64,000 bases of DNA from Aggregatilinea lenta (GTDB lineage: Bacteria > Chloroflexota > Anaerolineae > Aggregatilineales > Aggregatilineaceae): the NCBI RefSeq assembly GCF_003569045.1, contig NZ_BFCB01000003.1:62001-126000 (forward strand), read 5' to 3'. Made by a program: the position numbers and the translations under genes. Shown one piece after another: positions 51,117 through 59,281 of the stretch (its first letter is position 1; every line of letters begins with the position of its first letter). The notes under the pieces are model-generated. The model was given only the letters and a program-made list of their open reading frames with translations, was not told the DNA's origin and searched no databases.

Positions 51117-53531
51117 ATGACGACCTACGGCACGTTTGACGACGCGCAGCGCGAGTACGTGATCACCAATCCGCACACGCCGGTGAAGTGGATCAACTAC
51201 GTCGGCACGCTGGCCTTCGGCGGCTTCGTCGATCACACCGGCGGCGCGCTGATCTGCAAGCAGGACCCGGCCCTCAACCGCATCACGCGCTACCTCGCGC
51301 AGCTCCCCGCGTCAGAGTTCAAGGGCGAGACGCTCTACCTGCGCCTGAAAACGCCGGACGGGGTCCGGATCTTTTCGCCGTACGTCGTGCCCACGCTCGA
51401 TCCGTACGACCGCTTCGAATGCCACGTCGGACTGGGCTATTCGCGTTTCGTGACCGAGATGCACGGCATCCGCGCCGAGATCACGGTCTTCGTGCCGTTG
51501 GGGGAAAGCGTGCTGGTGCGCGACGTGTGCCTGACCAACCTGGGCACGGAGCCGATCGAGCTGGACGCGATCCCCGTGGTGGAATATTCGCACTTCGACG
51601 CGCTGAAGCAGCTCACCAATGCCGACTGGGTTCCGCAGACGGTGCAGAGCCGCGCCTATTACGAATCCGGCGGGCACATGATCCTGGCGCAGTATGCCTT
51701 CATGAAGCGCGACACGGCGGTGAATTACCTGGCTTCCAACTGGCCGGTGTCGTCGTTCGAGTCGGATCGCCGCCGCTTTTTGGGCGCCAACGAGTACGGC
51801 ACGTGGCAGCGCCCGCTCAGCCTGCTGGAGCCGGAACTGGGCAGCTATGAAGCGCAGCGCGGCGACAATATAGGCGCGCTGATGCACCATCTGGGCACGG
51901 TCGAGCCGGGCGCGATGGTGCGTCTGATCACGCTGCTGGGGCAGGCGGCCAGCGTCGAGGCGGCGCGGCCCACCATCGAACGATTCCGCGATCCGGCCCA
52001 GGTCGATGCGGCGCTCGACGCGATGGCGCGCTTCTGGGATGGTTACCTCAGCCGCCAGCAGGTCGAGACGCCGGACGCCAGCATGAACAGCATGCTCAAC
52101 GTGCACAATCCGCGCCAGTGCCACACCACGAAAAACTGGTCGCGCTACCTGTCGCTGTACCAGCTCGGTTACGGCGCGCGCGGCATCGGCTTCCGCGACA
52201 GCGCGCAGGACGCACTCGGCGTGCTGCCGAACATGCCCGGCGAAGCGAAGGATCTGATCGCGCTGCTGCTGCACGTCCAGAAACGCGACGGCTCCGCGAT
52301 GCACCAGTTCAACCCGCTGAGCATGATCGCCACCGAGGGCGACTCGCGCGAATACGAGGATCGCCCGCACTACTACGGCGACGATCACCTGTGGATCGTG
52401 CTGGCGGTATGCGGCTACCTCAAGGAGACGGGCAATCTCGCGTTTCTGGACGAGGTGATCCCGTACTACGAGAAGGACCGGAACGAGCAGCCGCTCGAAG
52501 CGGGAACCGTATTCGATCACCTTCAGCGCGCGCTGGCTTTCACGCGCGATCATACCGGCGCGCACGGCCTGCCCTTGCTGGGCTTCGCGGACTGGAACGA
52601 CACGGTCAATCTGCCCACCGGAGCGGAATCGTTGTTCATCGCCAACCAGTACGGGACCGCGCTGCGCGAGATGATCGAGTTGTGCGAGCACCTGGGGCGC
52701 GCCGATCTCGCCGCATCGTACACGGCAGATTACGAAGCGATGCGCGACTGTGTGAATGCAGTGGGCTGGGACGGCGCGTGGTATCTGCGCTACTTCGACG
52801 CGGACGGCTCCCCGATCGGCTCGCACACCAACGCGCAGGGGCAGATCTTTCTCAACGCGCAGTCGTGGGCGGTGATCTCCGGTTTCGCCACGCCAGAACG
52901 CGCCCGTGCCGCGCTCGATTCTGCCTACGAGCGGCTCAACACGCGCCACGGCATCAAGCTCAGCGCGCCCGGCTACAACGGCTACGATCCGAACAAGGGC
53001 GGCGTAACGACCTACCCGCCCGGCGCGAAGGAAAACGGCGGCATCTTCCTGCACGCCAATCCGTGGGCGATGATCGCGGAGACGCTAATCGGCAACGGCG
53101 AGCGTGCTTTCCAGTACTACGACCAGATCAACCCCGCCGCCAAGAACGAAATCATCGATCTGTTCGAGTGCGAGCCATATGTCTACCCGCAGAATATCCT
53201 GGGCGACGAACACCCGCAGTTCGGATTGGCGCGCAACAGTTGGCTGTCGGGCACAGCCTCGTGGACCTACCAGGCCGGGACGAAGTACATCCTCGGCATC
53301 CGGCCCACCTACGCCGGGCTGCTGGTCGATCCGTGCATCCCGCCCGCGTGGGACGGGTTCCGCGTGACGCGCGTCTTTCGCGGCGCGACGTACACAATTG
53401 AGGTGCGCAACCCAGAGCACGTGACGAAGGGCATCGTCTCACTGCGCGTAGATGGGCAGCCGGTTCCCGGCGCGGTGATCCCGATCTTCACCGACGGCGG
53501 CACTCATCACGTCGAGGCGGTGATGGGGTAG
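51117..53531 (+). CDS. GH94-family glycoside phosphorylase (specificity uncertain)
   Basis: An 804-residue cytoplasmic disaccharide phosphorylase of GH94. It opens YGTFDDAQREYVITNPHTP, like cellobiose phosphorylase, and has the catalytic stretch GFADWNDTVN (Asp495 is the likely general acid) and GFRDSAQDALG, plus PPGAKENGGIFLHANPW and EPYVYPQNILGDEHPQFGLARNSWLSGTA-type C-terminal motifs. It differs more from classical cellobiose phosphorylases than the second copy at 61305 does, especially in the N-terminal acceptor region (FGGFVDHTGGALICKQD instead of FFGLISNTAGG). It might act on longer or differently linked glucans. There is no operator in front of it, so it is probably not in the CelR-type regulon. 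Confidence 0.87.
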   Translation: MTTYGTFDDAQREYVITNPHTPVKWINYVGTLAFGGFVDHTGGALICKQDPALNRITRYLAQLPASEFKGETLYLRLKTPDGVRIFSPYVVPTLDPYDRFECHVGLGYSRFVTEMHGIRAEITVFVPLGESVLVRDVCLTNLGTEPIELDAIPVVEYSHFDALKQLTNADWVPQTVQSRAYYESGGHMILAQYAFMKRDTAVNYLASNWPVSSFESDRRRFLGANEYGTWQRPLSLLEPELGSYEAQRGDNIGALMHHLGTVEPGAMVRLITLLGQAASVEAARPTIERFRDPAQVDAALDAMARFWDGYLSRQQVETPDASMNSMLNVHNPRQCHTTKNWSRYLSLYQLGYGARGIGFRDSAQDALGVLPNMPGEAKDLIALLLHVQKRDGSAMHQFNPLSMIATEGDSREYEDRPHYYGDDHLWIVLAVCGYLKETGNLAFLDEVIPYYEKDRNEQPLEAGTVFDHLQRALAFTRDHTGAHGLPLLGFADWNDTVNLPTGAESLFIANQYGTALREMIELCEHLGRADLAASYTADYEAMRDCVNAVGWDGAWYLRYFDADGSPIGSHTNAQGQIFLNAQSWAVISGFATPERARAALDSAYERLNTRHGIKLSAPGYNGYDPNKGGVTTYPPGAKENGGIFLHANPWAMIAETLIGNGERAFQYYDQINPAAKNEIIDLFECEPYVYPQNILGDEHPQFGLARNSWLSGTASWTYQAGTKYILGIRPTYAGLLVDPCIPPAWDGFRVTRVFRGATYTIEVRNPEHVTKGIVSLRVDGQPVPGAVIPIFTDGGTHHVEAVMG

Positions 53532-53561
53532 AGGTAGAGCCAAGTCCGAGCACAGGGTCTG

Positions 53562-53670
53562 GTAGGGGCGGGGCTTGCTCCGCCCTTTGCATTTTCCCCG
53601 CGTGACAGGAGATTCCGTAGGGGCAATTTACGAATCGCCCCTACCGGGCGGGTTTGTAACCCGCCCCTAC
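53562..53670. repeat. Three dispersed palindromic repeats
   Basis: GTAGGGGCGGGGCTTGCTCC with CGCCC (53562-53585), GTAGGGGCAATT...AATCGCCCCTAC (53617-53644) and, immediately following, GGGCGGGTTtgtAACCCGCCCCTAC-type (53645-53670). No gene is seen from 53532 to 53995; the second half holds the promoter and operators listed separately. Confidence 0.85.
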
Positions 53671-53786
53671 GAAACAACATCGCGTCGTGTTCGCCAACAG
53701 TATCGTTTGCGTGGAGGAAGAGGCTTTTCACTTGTGCAATGGCCCAATCCGCGCGGCTTGTTTTTCGGCAACCTGCCCGATCACTA

Positions 53787-53816
53787 TTGACAGCCCGATA
53801 GAAACACTCCTATAAT
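53787..53816 (+). promoter_or_regulatory. Near-consensus promoter of the cello-oligosaccharide regulon
   Basis: -35 TTGACA (53787-53792) and -10 TATAAT (53811-53816), both perfect, with an 18-base spacer. Transcription would start near 53823, just before a CelR-type operator at 53829. Confidence 0.85.
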
Positions 53817-53828
53817 GATGGCAACGAT

Positions 53829-53842
53829 TGGGAGCGCTCCCA
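53829..53842. promoter_or_regulatory. CelR-type LacI operator 1
   Basis: TGGGAGCGCTCCCA, a perfect 14-base palindrome identical to the CelR operator described in Thermobifida fusca. It lies at about +6 to +20 of the promoter at 53787-53816. Confidence 0.88.
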
Positions 53843-53976
53843 TTTTGTGGCTTGCATCGGCGAGCGTTCCGGGGCCTGTATACCGGCTGAACGGCGCTAT
53901 TTGCTCAACAGATGTCTGTGAAAGTGCTGTTTAGGGGCTAAATAAGCAACAATGGTTCTTTTTCTTTAGGCATTTT

Positions 53977-53990
53977 TGGGAGCGCTCTCA
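53977..53990. promoter_or_regulatory. CelR-type LacI operator 2
   Basis: TGGGAGCGCTCTCA, one mismatch from the palindrome, 6 bases before the regulator's first ATG. Centres of operators 1 and 2 are 148 bases apart, about 14 helical turns, compatible with looping. Confidence 0.8.
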
Positions 53991-53995
53991 AGATT

Positions 53996-55033
53996 ATGAG
54001 GGCACAGTCAAAAAATACGACCATGAAACTTGAGGACATTGCCCGCCTGTCGGGCGTGTCGCGCTCGACGGTATCGCGCGTCGTCAACGACGATCCGAAC
54101 GTCAGCGCGCAGACGCGCCAGCGGGTCCTCAAGGTGATCGAAGAACATAATTTTGCGCCGAACCTCGCTGCGCGCTCGCTCGTCACCCAGCGCACCCGTA
54201 TGCTCGGCATCTACATCCCCTACCTCGTTGGCAACCTGTTCTCCGATCCGTACTTTCCGACATTCATCCAGGCCACCACGGCGCGCGCCAACGAGCAGGA
54301 CTACGACGTGATGCTGTGGCTGAAGGGCAACGCCGACTCGATGGATCACCTGCGCCGCCGCGTGCTGGATAACCGTATGGCGGACGGCCTCGTTCTGGCG
54401 TCGACACCACGCCACGACGGCCTGATCCAACTGCTGCTGGAACGGGGCAAGACGTTCATCCTGAATGGGCGGCCCTGGGAGCACGAGGACTCGATCAACT
54501 ATGTCGATACGTCCAACGTGCGCGGCGCACAGCAGGCGATTGAGCACCTCGCCCGCCTCGGACGCCGCCGTATCGCGACGATCACCGGGCGCATCGATCT
54601 GAACTCTGGTTACGACCGGATGATCGGCTACCGGCGAGGGCTGGAAGATATGGGTTTTAAACTCGATCCCAGGCTCGAAGTCGAAGGCGACTTCACCGAG
54701 GTGAGTGGCTACCTGGGCATGCGCAAGCTGCTGCCCGAAAGGCCCGACGCGGTCTTCGTCGCCAGCGACCATATGGCGATCGGCACGCTGCGCGCCCTGC
54801 GCGAGGCCGGGCTGACTGTGCCGGACGACATCGCGATCGTCGGCTTCGACGACATGCCGTTTGCAACCCTGGCGAATCCGCAGTTGACCACGGTTCGCCA
54901 GCCTGTCCAGCGTCTTGGCTACCTGGCGGCGGAGGGCTTGATCGGTCTGCTGGAACACACGATCACCGCGCCGTATCAGGTTTCACTACCGACCCAACTG
55001 GTTATTCGAGAATCGTGTGGGTTTCCCGCATGA
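53996..55033 (+). CDS. LacI-family transcriptional regulator (CelR-like)
   Basis: A 345-residue repressor. The LacI helix-turn-helix is KLEDIARLSGVSRSTVSRVV with the hinge region ARSLVTQRTRMLGIYIP after it; a periplasmic-binding-protein-like effector domain follows (about 70-340, with FVASDHMAIGTLRALREAG and IAIVGFDD). Two CelR-type operators sit just upstream, one at 6 bases, which implies autoregulation. In Thermobifida CelR, cellobiose releases the repressor; the same effector is expected here from context. The first ATG at 53996 is used; 54023 (MKLEDIARL) is an equally good alternative, since no clear ribosome site marks either. Confidence 0.92.
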   Translation: MRAQSKNTTMKLEDIARLSGVSRSTVSRVVNDDPNVSAQTRQRVLKVIEEHNFAPNLAARSLVTQRTRMLGIYIPYLVGNLFSDPYFPTFIQATTARANEQDYDVMLWLKGNADSMDHLRRRVLDNRMADGLVLASTPRHDGLIQLLLERGKTFILNGRPWEHEDSINYVDTSNVRGAQQAIEHLARLGRRRIATITGRIDLNSGYDRMIGYRRGLEDMGFKLDPRLEVEGDFTEVSGYLGMRKLLPERPDAVFVASDHMAIGTLRALREAGLTVPDDIAIVGFDDMPFATLANPQLTTVRQPVQRLGYLAAEGLIGLLEHTITAPYQVSLPTQLVIRESCGFPA

Positions 55034-55050
55034 GCTTTTTTTCATGCAAT

Positions 55051-55064
55051 TGGGAGCGCTCCCA
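55051..55064. promoter_or_regulatory. CelR-type LacI operator 3
   Basis: A perfect TGGGAGCGCTCCCA with AAT/ATT flanks, 99 bases before the binding-protein ATG and 18 bases after the regulator stop. A TTGTCGACAA palindrome lies further on at 55096-55105. Confidence 0.88.
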
Positions 55065-55162
55065 ATTAAGGAGGTGAGCGGATCGAACGAGAATGTTGTC
55101 GACAAATGCAACGCCCTGCCTTTTTGACCAAGTTTTAAGTGTCTATGAGGAGCAGTTACACC

Positions 55163-56605
55163 ATGACTAACCGTCTCAAGGCTTTAATCCCGGTCGTCGT
55201 AATGATGGCCCTGGTGGTGATGTCGGTGGTGCCCGGCATGCCCGCCAAGGCGCAGTCTGAACCGGTCACCATCAAGATCTTCGTCGGGCTTGGCACGGGC
55301 TATCTGCCCGAGCAGCAGGCAGCCCAGGTCGCTCTGGCTGATGAGTGGAACGCCGCTCATGACGACATCAAAGTCGAATTTGAATTTCACGACAACGACA
55401 CGGCTCGTGACGAGCTGCTGACCCGCGTCGCCGCCGGTGACGCGCCCGCGATCGTCGGCCCTGCCGGTGTCCGTTCCGTGTACGAAACCAGCGAACTGTG
55501 GGCGGACCTGACCTCCTACATCGAGCGCGATTCGGAAGAACTGGGCCTGGACGACTTCGACGCCGCCAGCCTGGGTCTGTACGAATTGGGCGACAAGACG
55601 ATCGCTCTGCCGTTCGGCGTATATCCCTCGTTCATGTACGTGAACGAAACGATCTTCAACGACGCCGAAGTGGAGCTGCCCCCCACCGAAATCGGTGCGT
55701 GGAGCTGGGCCGACCTGCGCGACAAGGCGATGGCCGTGACGCAGGACGCGAATGGCGTTTACCTTGGCGAAGAAGGCTTTGACCCGGACAACATCGAGGT
55801 CTACGGCTACTTCCCCTTCTGGACCAACTTCCGCGCCAGCACCATTCTGTTCAGCCCGACCGACGCAGGCGTCCAGCTCAATGACGACGGCACCGTGACC
55901 GCGACCTTCAACCAGGAAGCGATCCAGCAAGCCGTGCAGTTCTATCAGGACGCAATCTTCGTCGATCACTTCGAGCCGAATATTGATGCCGAAAACGCGA
56001 TCAGCGAAGGCGTGACCAACCCGTTCGTGTCGGGCCGCGTCGCGATGGGCGCGAGCCACACCTGGCTCTTCGGCGGTATGCAGGAAGCGATCAGCAGCGG
56101 CGCATTCACCGACCAGTGGAACGTCTACCCGATCCCGGCTGCTCCCAACGGCATCACGACTGCCCGCGTTCACGCGGACACGTTCGCCATCATGGACAGC
56201 TTCGAAAACAAGGACGCCGCATGGGAAGTCCTCAAGTGGCTGACCTCCGGCGAACCTGCTCTTCAGCTCGCGACCACCTACGGCGCGATGCCCGCTCGCC
56301 TGTCGCTGCGCAGCGACTGGGAAGCGACCTGGCTGGAAGCTTTCCCCCAGCTCAACCTGGACGTGGTCTACGGCGCGCTGGAATATCTCGACGCCCCCAA
56401 CCACGAAGGCTACATGCCCAACTACGCGCGCGCCTGGGACGCGCTGGAGCAGTACTGGAACAACCTGCGCTCGCAGCCGGACTTCGACGCGATCGGCGAG
56501 CTTGATGCCGTGAACGCCCAGGTTCAGGAACTCTTCGACGAGGCCCTGTCCGGCGAAGCTACGGACTACGTACCGACCGCCGTCGCTACCGAAGCGGCTC
56601 AATAA
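55163..56605 (+). CDS. Sugar ABC transporter substrate-binding protein
   Basis: A 480-residue exported solute-binding protein (family 1). The signal peptide runs from MTNRLKALIPVVVMMAL to PAKAQ (about residue 31). The mature part shows EWNAAHDDIKVEFEF, AGDAPAIVGPAG, LPFGVYPSFMYVNETIF and the typical late segments FVSGRVAMG and AAWEVLKWLTS. There is no lipobox; anchoring may be by other means. The ATG at 55163 is chosen since GAGGAG lies 10 bases upstream. Operator 3 controls it. It is followed by two stem-loops and two permease genes; no ATPase gene is present, so a shared MsiK/UgpC-type ATPase is expected elsewhere. Confidence 0.92.
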   Translation: MTNRLKALIPVVVMMALVVMSVVPGMPAKAQSEPVTIKIFVGLGTGYLPEQQAAQVALADEWNAAHDDIKVEFEFHDNDTARDELLTRVAAGDAPAIVGPAGVRSVYETSELWADLTSYIERDSEELGLDDFDAASLGLYELGDKTIALPFGVYPSFMYVNETIFNDAEVELPPTEIGAWSWADLRDKAMAVTQDANGVYLGEEGFDPDNIEVYGYFPFWTNFRASTILFSPTDAGVQLNDDGTVTATFNQEAIQQAVQFYQDAIFVDHFEPNIDAENAISEGVTNPFVSGRVAMGASHTWLFGGMQEAISSGAFTDQWNVYPIPAAPNGITTARVHADTFAIMDSFENKDAAWEVLKWLTSGEPALQLATTYGAMPARLSLRSDWEATWLEAFPQLNLDVVYGALEYLDAPNHEGYMPNYARAWDALEQYWNNLRSQPDFDAIGELDAVNAQVQELFDEALSGEATDYVPTAVATEAAQ

Positions 56606-56622
56606 ATCGTTCGCACCGTCGT

Positions 56623-56713
56623 CTATGCGGTGGCCTCCGGGTCACCGCATAGCCTTCATTGCACTGTCCCCTCTGGTTTTCCGCAGCGGCAGGCTTCCGG
56701 CGCCGTGAAAACC
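56623..56713 (+). other. Two intercistronic hairpins between binding protein and permease genes
   Basis: Hairpin 1: CTATGCGGTG (56623-56632) / CACCGCATAG (56643-56652), a 10-bp perfect stem without a T-run. Hairpin 2: GGTTTTC (56675-56681) / GAAAACC (56707-56713), extended by CTC/GAG beyond a bulge. Such structures usually stabilise the binding-protein mRNA and lower read-through to the permeases. Confidence 0.7.
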
Positions 56714-56735
56714 GAGTGACGCCGAGGTTAGAAGG

Positions 56736-57806
56736 ATGTCCCAAGTCGATTACGCAGTCCACGATGAGCTACAGTCCGGTGAGACTCCGCGCCGGAGGAC
56801 CCTGGCACCCCGGCGCGCGCAGATTCTCTGGGGCTACGTGTTTCTTGCGCCGTGGATCATCGGGTTTCTGATTTTTGTGTTCGGCCCCATGCTGGCCTCG
56901 CTGTACCTCTCACTGACCGATTACAACATCGAGCATCCGAGCGACACGAAATTTATCGGTTTTGACCACTATCAAAGAATGTTCTCGGTAGATATTGTGC
57001 GCGAGGACGCCGCCGGCGCGGTTCAGCTTCAGTCCGGCTATCAGGATGTGTTTAACATCGGCGATTATCATTTGACCGCGAGGGACCAGCGCTTCTGGAA
57101 GTCGATCCAGGTGACGTTGAACTTTGCGCTCTTCTCGCTGCCGGTCAATCTCATTCTGGCGCTGACATTTGCGGTGTTGACCAATACCAGGGTGCCCGGA
57201 GTCACTCTCTTCCGAACCCTGTTTTACTTACCCAGCGTGATCCCGACCGTCGTCGCGGCGTTCGTGTTCCAGCAGTTTTTGCGCACGCAGGACGGCTGGC
57301 TGAATATGTACGTGCTGCACCCGTTGGGGCTGGGCAATCCCGGCTGGCTGCAAGACCCGAACTGGGCCATCCCGGCGCTGACGCTGGTCGGCACGTGGGG
57401 CGTGGGCACGGCGATGCTGATGTTCCTCGCCGGGCTGCAGAATGTCCCGACCGAGCTGTACGAAGCGGCGCGCGTCGATGGCGCGGGGTGGTGGTCGCGG
57501 CTGCGCCACATTACGGTTCCGATGATTTCGCCGGTCATTCTCTATAACCTCGTGATCGGTCTGATCGGCACGTTTCAATATTTCGTCATCGCCTACACCA
57601 TTACCATTCCGGCAGGGCGCGGCGGCAACGAGCTGTCGATGTACGTCTACAATCTGCACGTTTACCGTGAGGCGTACGTGTTCTTCGACATGGGCTATGC
57701 CTCGGCGCTGGCGTGGTTCCTGCTGGTTATCGTGCTGATTGTGACCGGGCTGGTCTTCCGCAGCTCCAGCAAATGGGTGTACTACGCAGCAGGAGGAAAG
57801 GCATAA
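56736..57806 (+). CDS. Sugar ABC transporter permease (MalF/UgpA-type)
   Basis: A 356-residue inner-membrane permease of the carbohydrate uptake transporter-1 family. The first helix is YVFLAPWIIGFLIFVFGPMLASLYLSL; the cytoplasmic EAA loop is ELYEAARVDGAGWWSRLRHITVP. A 50-residue segment between helices 1 and 2 (SVDIVREDAAG...YHLTARDQ) is longer than usual. It pairs with the next gene to form the channel. GAGG precedes the ATG at 8 bases. The stop is 2 bases from the next ATG. Confidence 0.93.
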   Translation: MSQVDYAVHDELQSGETPRRRTLAPRRAQILWGYVFLAPWIIGFLIFVFGPMLASLYLSLTDYNIEHPSDTKFIGFDHYQRMFSVDIVREDAAGAVQLQSGYQDVFNIGDYHLTARDQRFWKSIQVTLNFALFSLPVNLILALTFAVLTNTRVPGVTLFRTLFYLPSVIPTVVAAFVFQQFLRTQDGWLNMYVLHPLGLGNPGWLQDPNWAIPALTLVGTWGVGTAMLMFLAGLQNVPTELYEAARVDGAGWWSRLRHITVPMISPVILYNLVIGLIGTFQYFVIAYTITIPAGRGGNELSMYVYNLHVYREAYVFFDMGYASALAWFLLVIVLIVTGLVFRSSSKWVYYAAGGKA

Positions 57807-57808
57807 TC

Positions 57809-59281
57809 ATGGACCGGCTGCGCAGCATTCTTAGTGGGGAAAACCGGCGCGATTACCTGAAGCTCGAGGCGTACAAGTACCTCGGCACAGGTACGCTGCT
57901 GATGATTTTGATCGTCCTGGCGGGCATTTACCTCAGCCCACTGCTGTACATGGGCAGCACGGCGCTCAAGAGCGAGGCCCAGCTCGCCGATCCTGACGAC
58001 CCGATCCTGCCACAGTCGCCGCAGGTGTATCACTACGTCAGCGACGAGTCGCAGTCCTTCCGCTACACGTGGCGTCACCCCGCGACGTTCGAGTATGAGG
58101 GGCAGGAGCTGCCCGTTTATGAAGTGATCGCGCAGGGCAAGATCTACAAGTACGCCCTGCTGGAGGATCGCGGTGAGAGCGGCTTGTTCATCGATACCGA
58201 GGACCCCGACGCGGGGCCGGTCGAGGTGGATACCGCGCCCGCGAGCCTCAGTCCCTCGATGGCGCGCGAGCAGCTCGAAGTCGCGCTGTATAACGTCGAG
58301 GTGGACGGCACGGAAAAGACGCTGGGCTTGGTCAACGAGTTCGACGACGGCTCGACGCTGTGGATGGACCCGGCGAACGTCAACGCCGAGCCGGTCCGCC
58401 TGCCGATCACCGTGGACGAGGCCAGCCTGGCTCGCGACGAGCAGGATCTGACGATGTACCACGTGCCGATCGACGGCGAAACGCGCGAGCTGGCCCTGCT
58501 GGAAACGACCCGCAACGGCGCGACGTTTGTCGATCCCGACACGAACGATCTGATCAAGGTGGATGAGCGCGTGCGCGGCCTCGACCCGGTGTACGAACTC
58601 GAGGTCCACCCGGAGAACTTCAAGACGGCGGTCGAGACGATCAACTACGGGCGGCTGTTCCTGAACACGTCGATCGTGTCGCTCGTCGGCGCGCTGGGCG
58701 CGATGATCTCCGCGACGCTGGTCGCCTACGGCTTCACGCGTTTCAACATCCCCTACGCCAACATTCTGTTCATGATCCTGCTGGCGACGATCATGCTGCC
58801 CCAGCAGGTGACGCAGATCCCGACCTATATCCTGTTCCGCCAGTTGGGCTGGGTCGGTACTCTGCTCCCGCTGATCGTGCCGCACTTCTTTGGCAACGCC
58901 TACAACGTGTTCCTGCTGCGGCAGTACATGATGGGCATCCCGCTGGAACTGGACGAGGCCGCCCGCGTGGATGGCGCGAACCCGCTGCAAATCCTGTGGC
59001 ACGTGATCATCCCGGCGGCGCGACCCGCACTGGTGGCGGTATACTTGTTCCACTTCCTGTTCGCCTGGAACGAATTCCAGCAGGCGCTGATTTACATCGG
59101 CGGCAACGAGAACAATCAGGTGCTGGCGGTCGGGCTGCAGCGTTTCTCTCAGATCTACTCGTCGCAGCAGAACCTGATGATGGCGGCGGGCGTGCTGACG
59201 ATGCTCATCCCGCTGATCGTCTTCTTCCTCGCCCAGCGCATTTTCATGCAGGGCGTGGTTATCACCGGAGTTGAGAAGTAA
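57809..59281 (+). CDS. Sugar ABC transporter permease (MalG/UgpE-type) with large triplicated insert
   Basis: A 490-residue permease, against about 280 for the family. Helix 1 (about 28-50) is followed, at SALKSEAQLADPDD-like text, by a hydrophilic insert (about 70-270) and then the ordinary remainder from NYGRLFLNTSIVS, with the EAA loop LDEAARVDGANPLQILWHVIIP. The insert holds three copies of a unit of about 38-40 residues: 103-140 (VYEVIAQGKIYKYALLED), 159-198 (ALYNVEVDGTEKTLGLVN) and 216-251 (MYHVPIDGETRELALLET), each ending in a DPxxxxxV turn. It faces outside and may touch the binding protein. The ATG at 57809 follows AGGAGGAAAG. Confidence 0.92.
   Translation: MDRLRSILSGENRRDYLKLEAYKYLGTGTLLMILIVLAGIYLSPLLYMGSTALKSEAQLADPDDPILPQSPQVYHYVSDESQSFRYTWRHPATFEYEGQELPVYEVIAQGKIYKYALLEDRGESGLFIDTEDPDAGPVEVDTAPASLSPSMAREQLEVALYNVEVDGTEKTLGLVNEFDDGSTLWMDPANVNAEPVRLPITVDEASLARDEQDLTMYHVPIDGETRELALLETTRNGATFVDPDTNDLIKVDERVRGLDPVYELEVHPENFKTAVETINYGRLFLNTSIVSLVGALGAMISATLVAYGFTRFNIPYANILFMILLATIMLPQQVTQIPTYILFRQLGWVGTLLPLIVPHFFGNAYNVFLLRQYMMGIPLELDEAARVDGANPLQILWHVIIPAARPALVAVYLFHFLFAWNEFQQALIYIGGNENNQVLAVGLQRFSQIYSSQQNLMMAAGVLTMLIPLIVFFLAQRIFMQGVVITGVEK

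Noticed and set aside
51312-53054. 580-codon minus-strand frame opposite the first GH94 gene
   Set aside because: Shadow of a complete GH94 enzyme.
55028-55047. Intrinsic terminator at the end of the LacI gene
   Set aside because: The GCATGA/TCATGC stem is only 6 bp, AT-containing, and the T-run is in its loop rather than after it.
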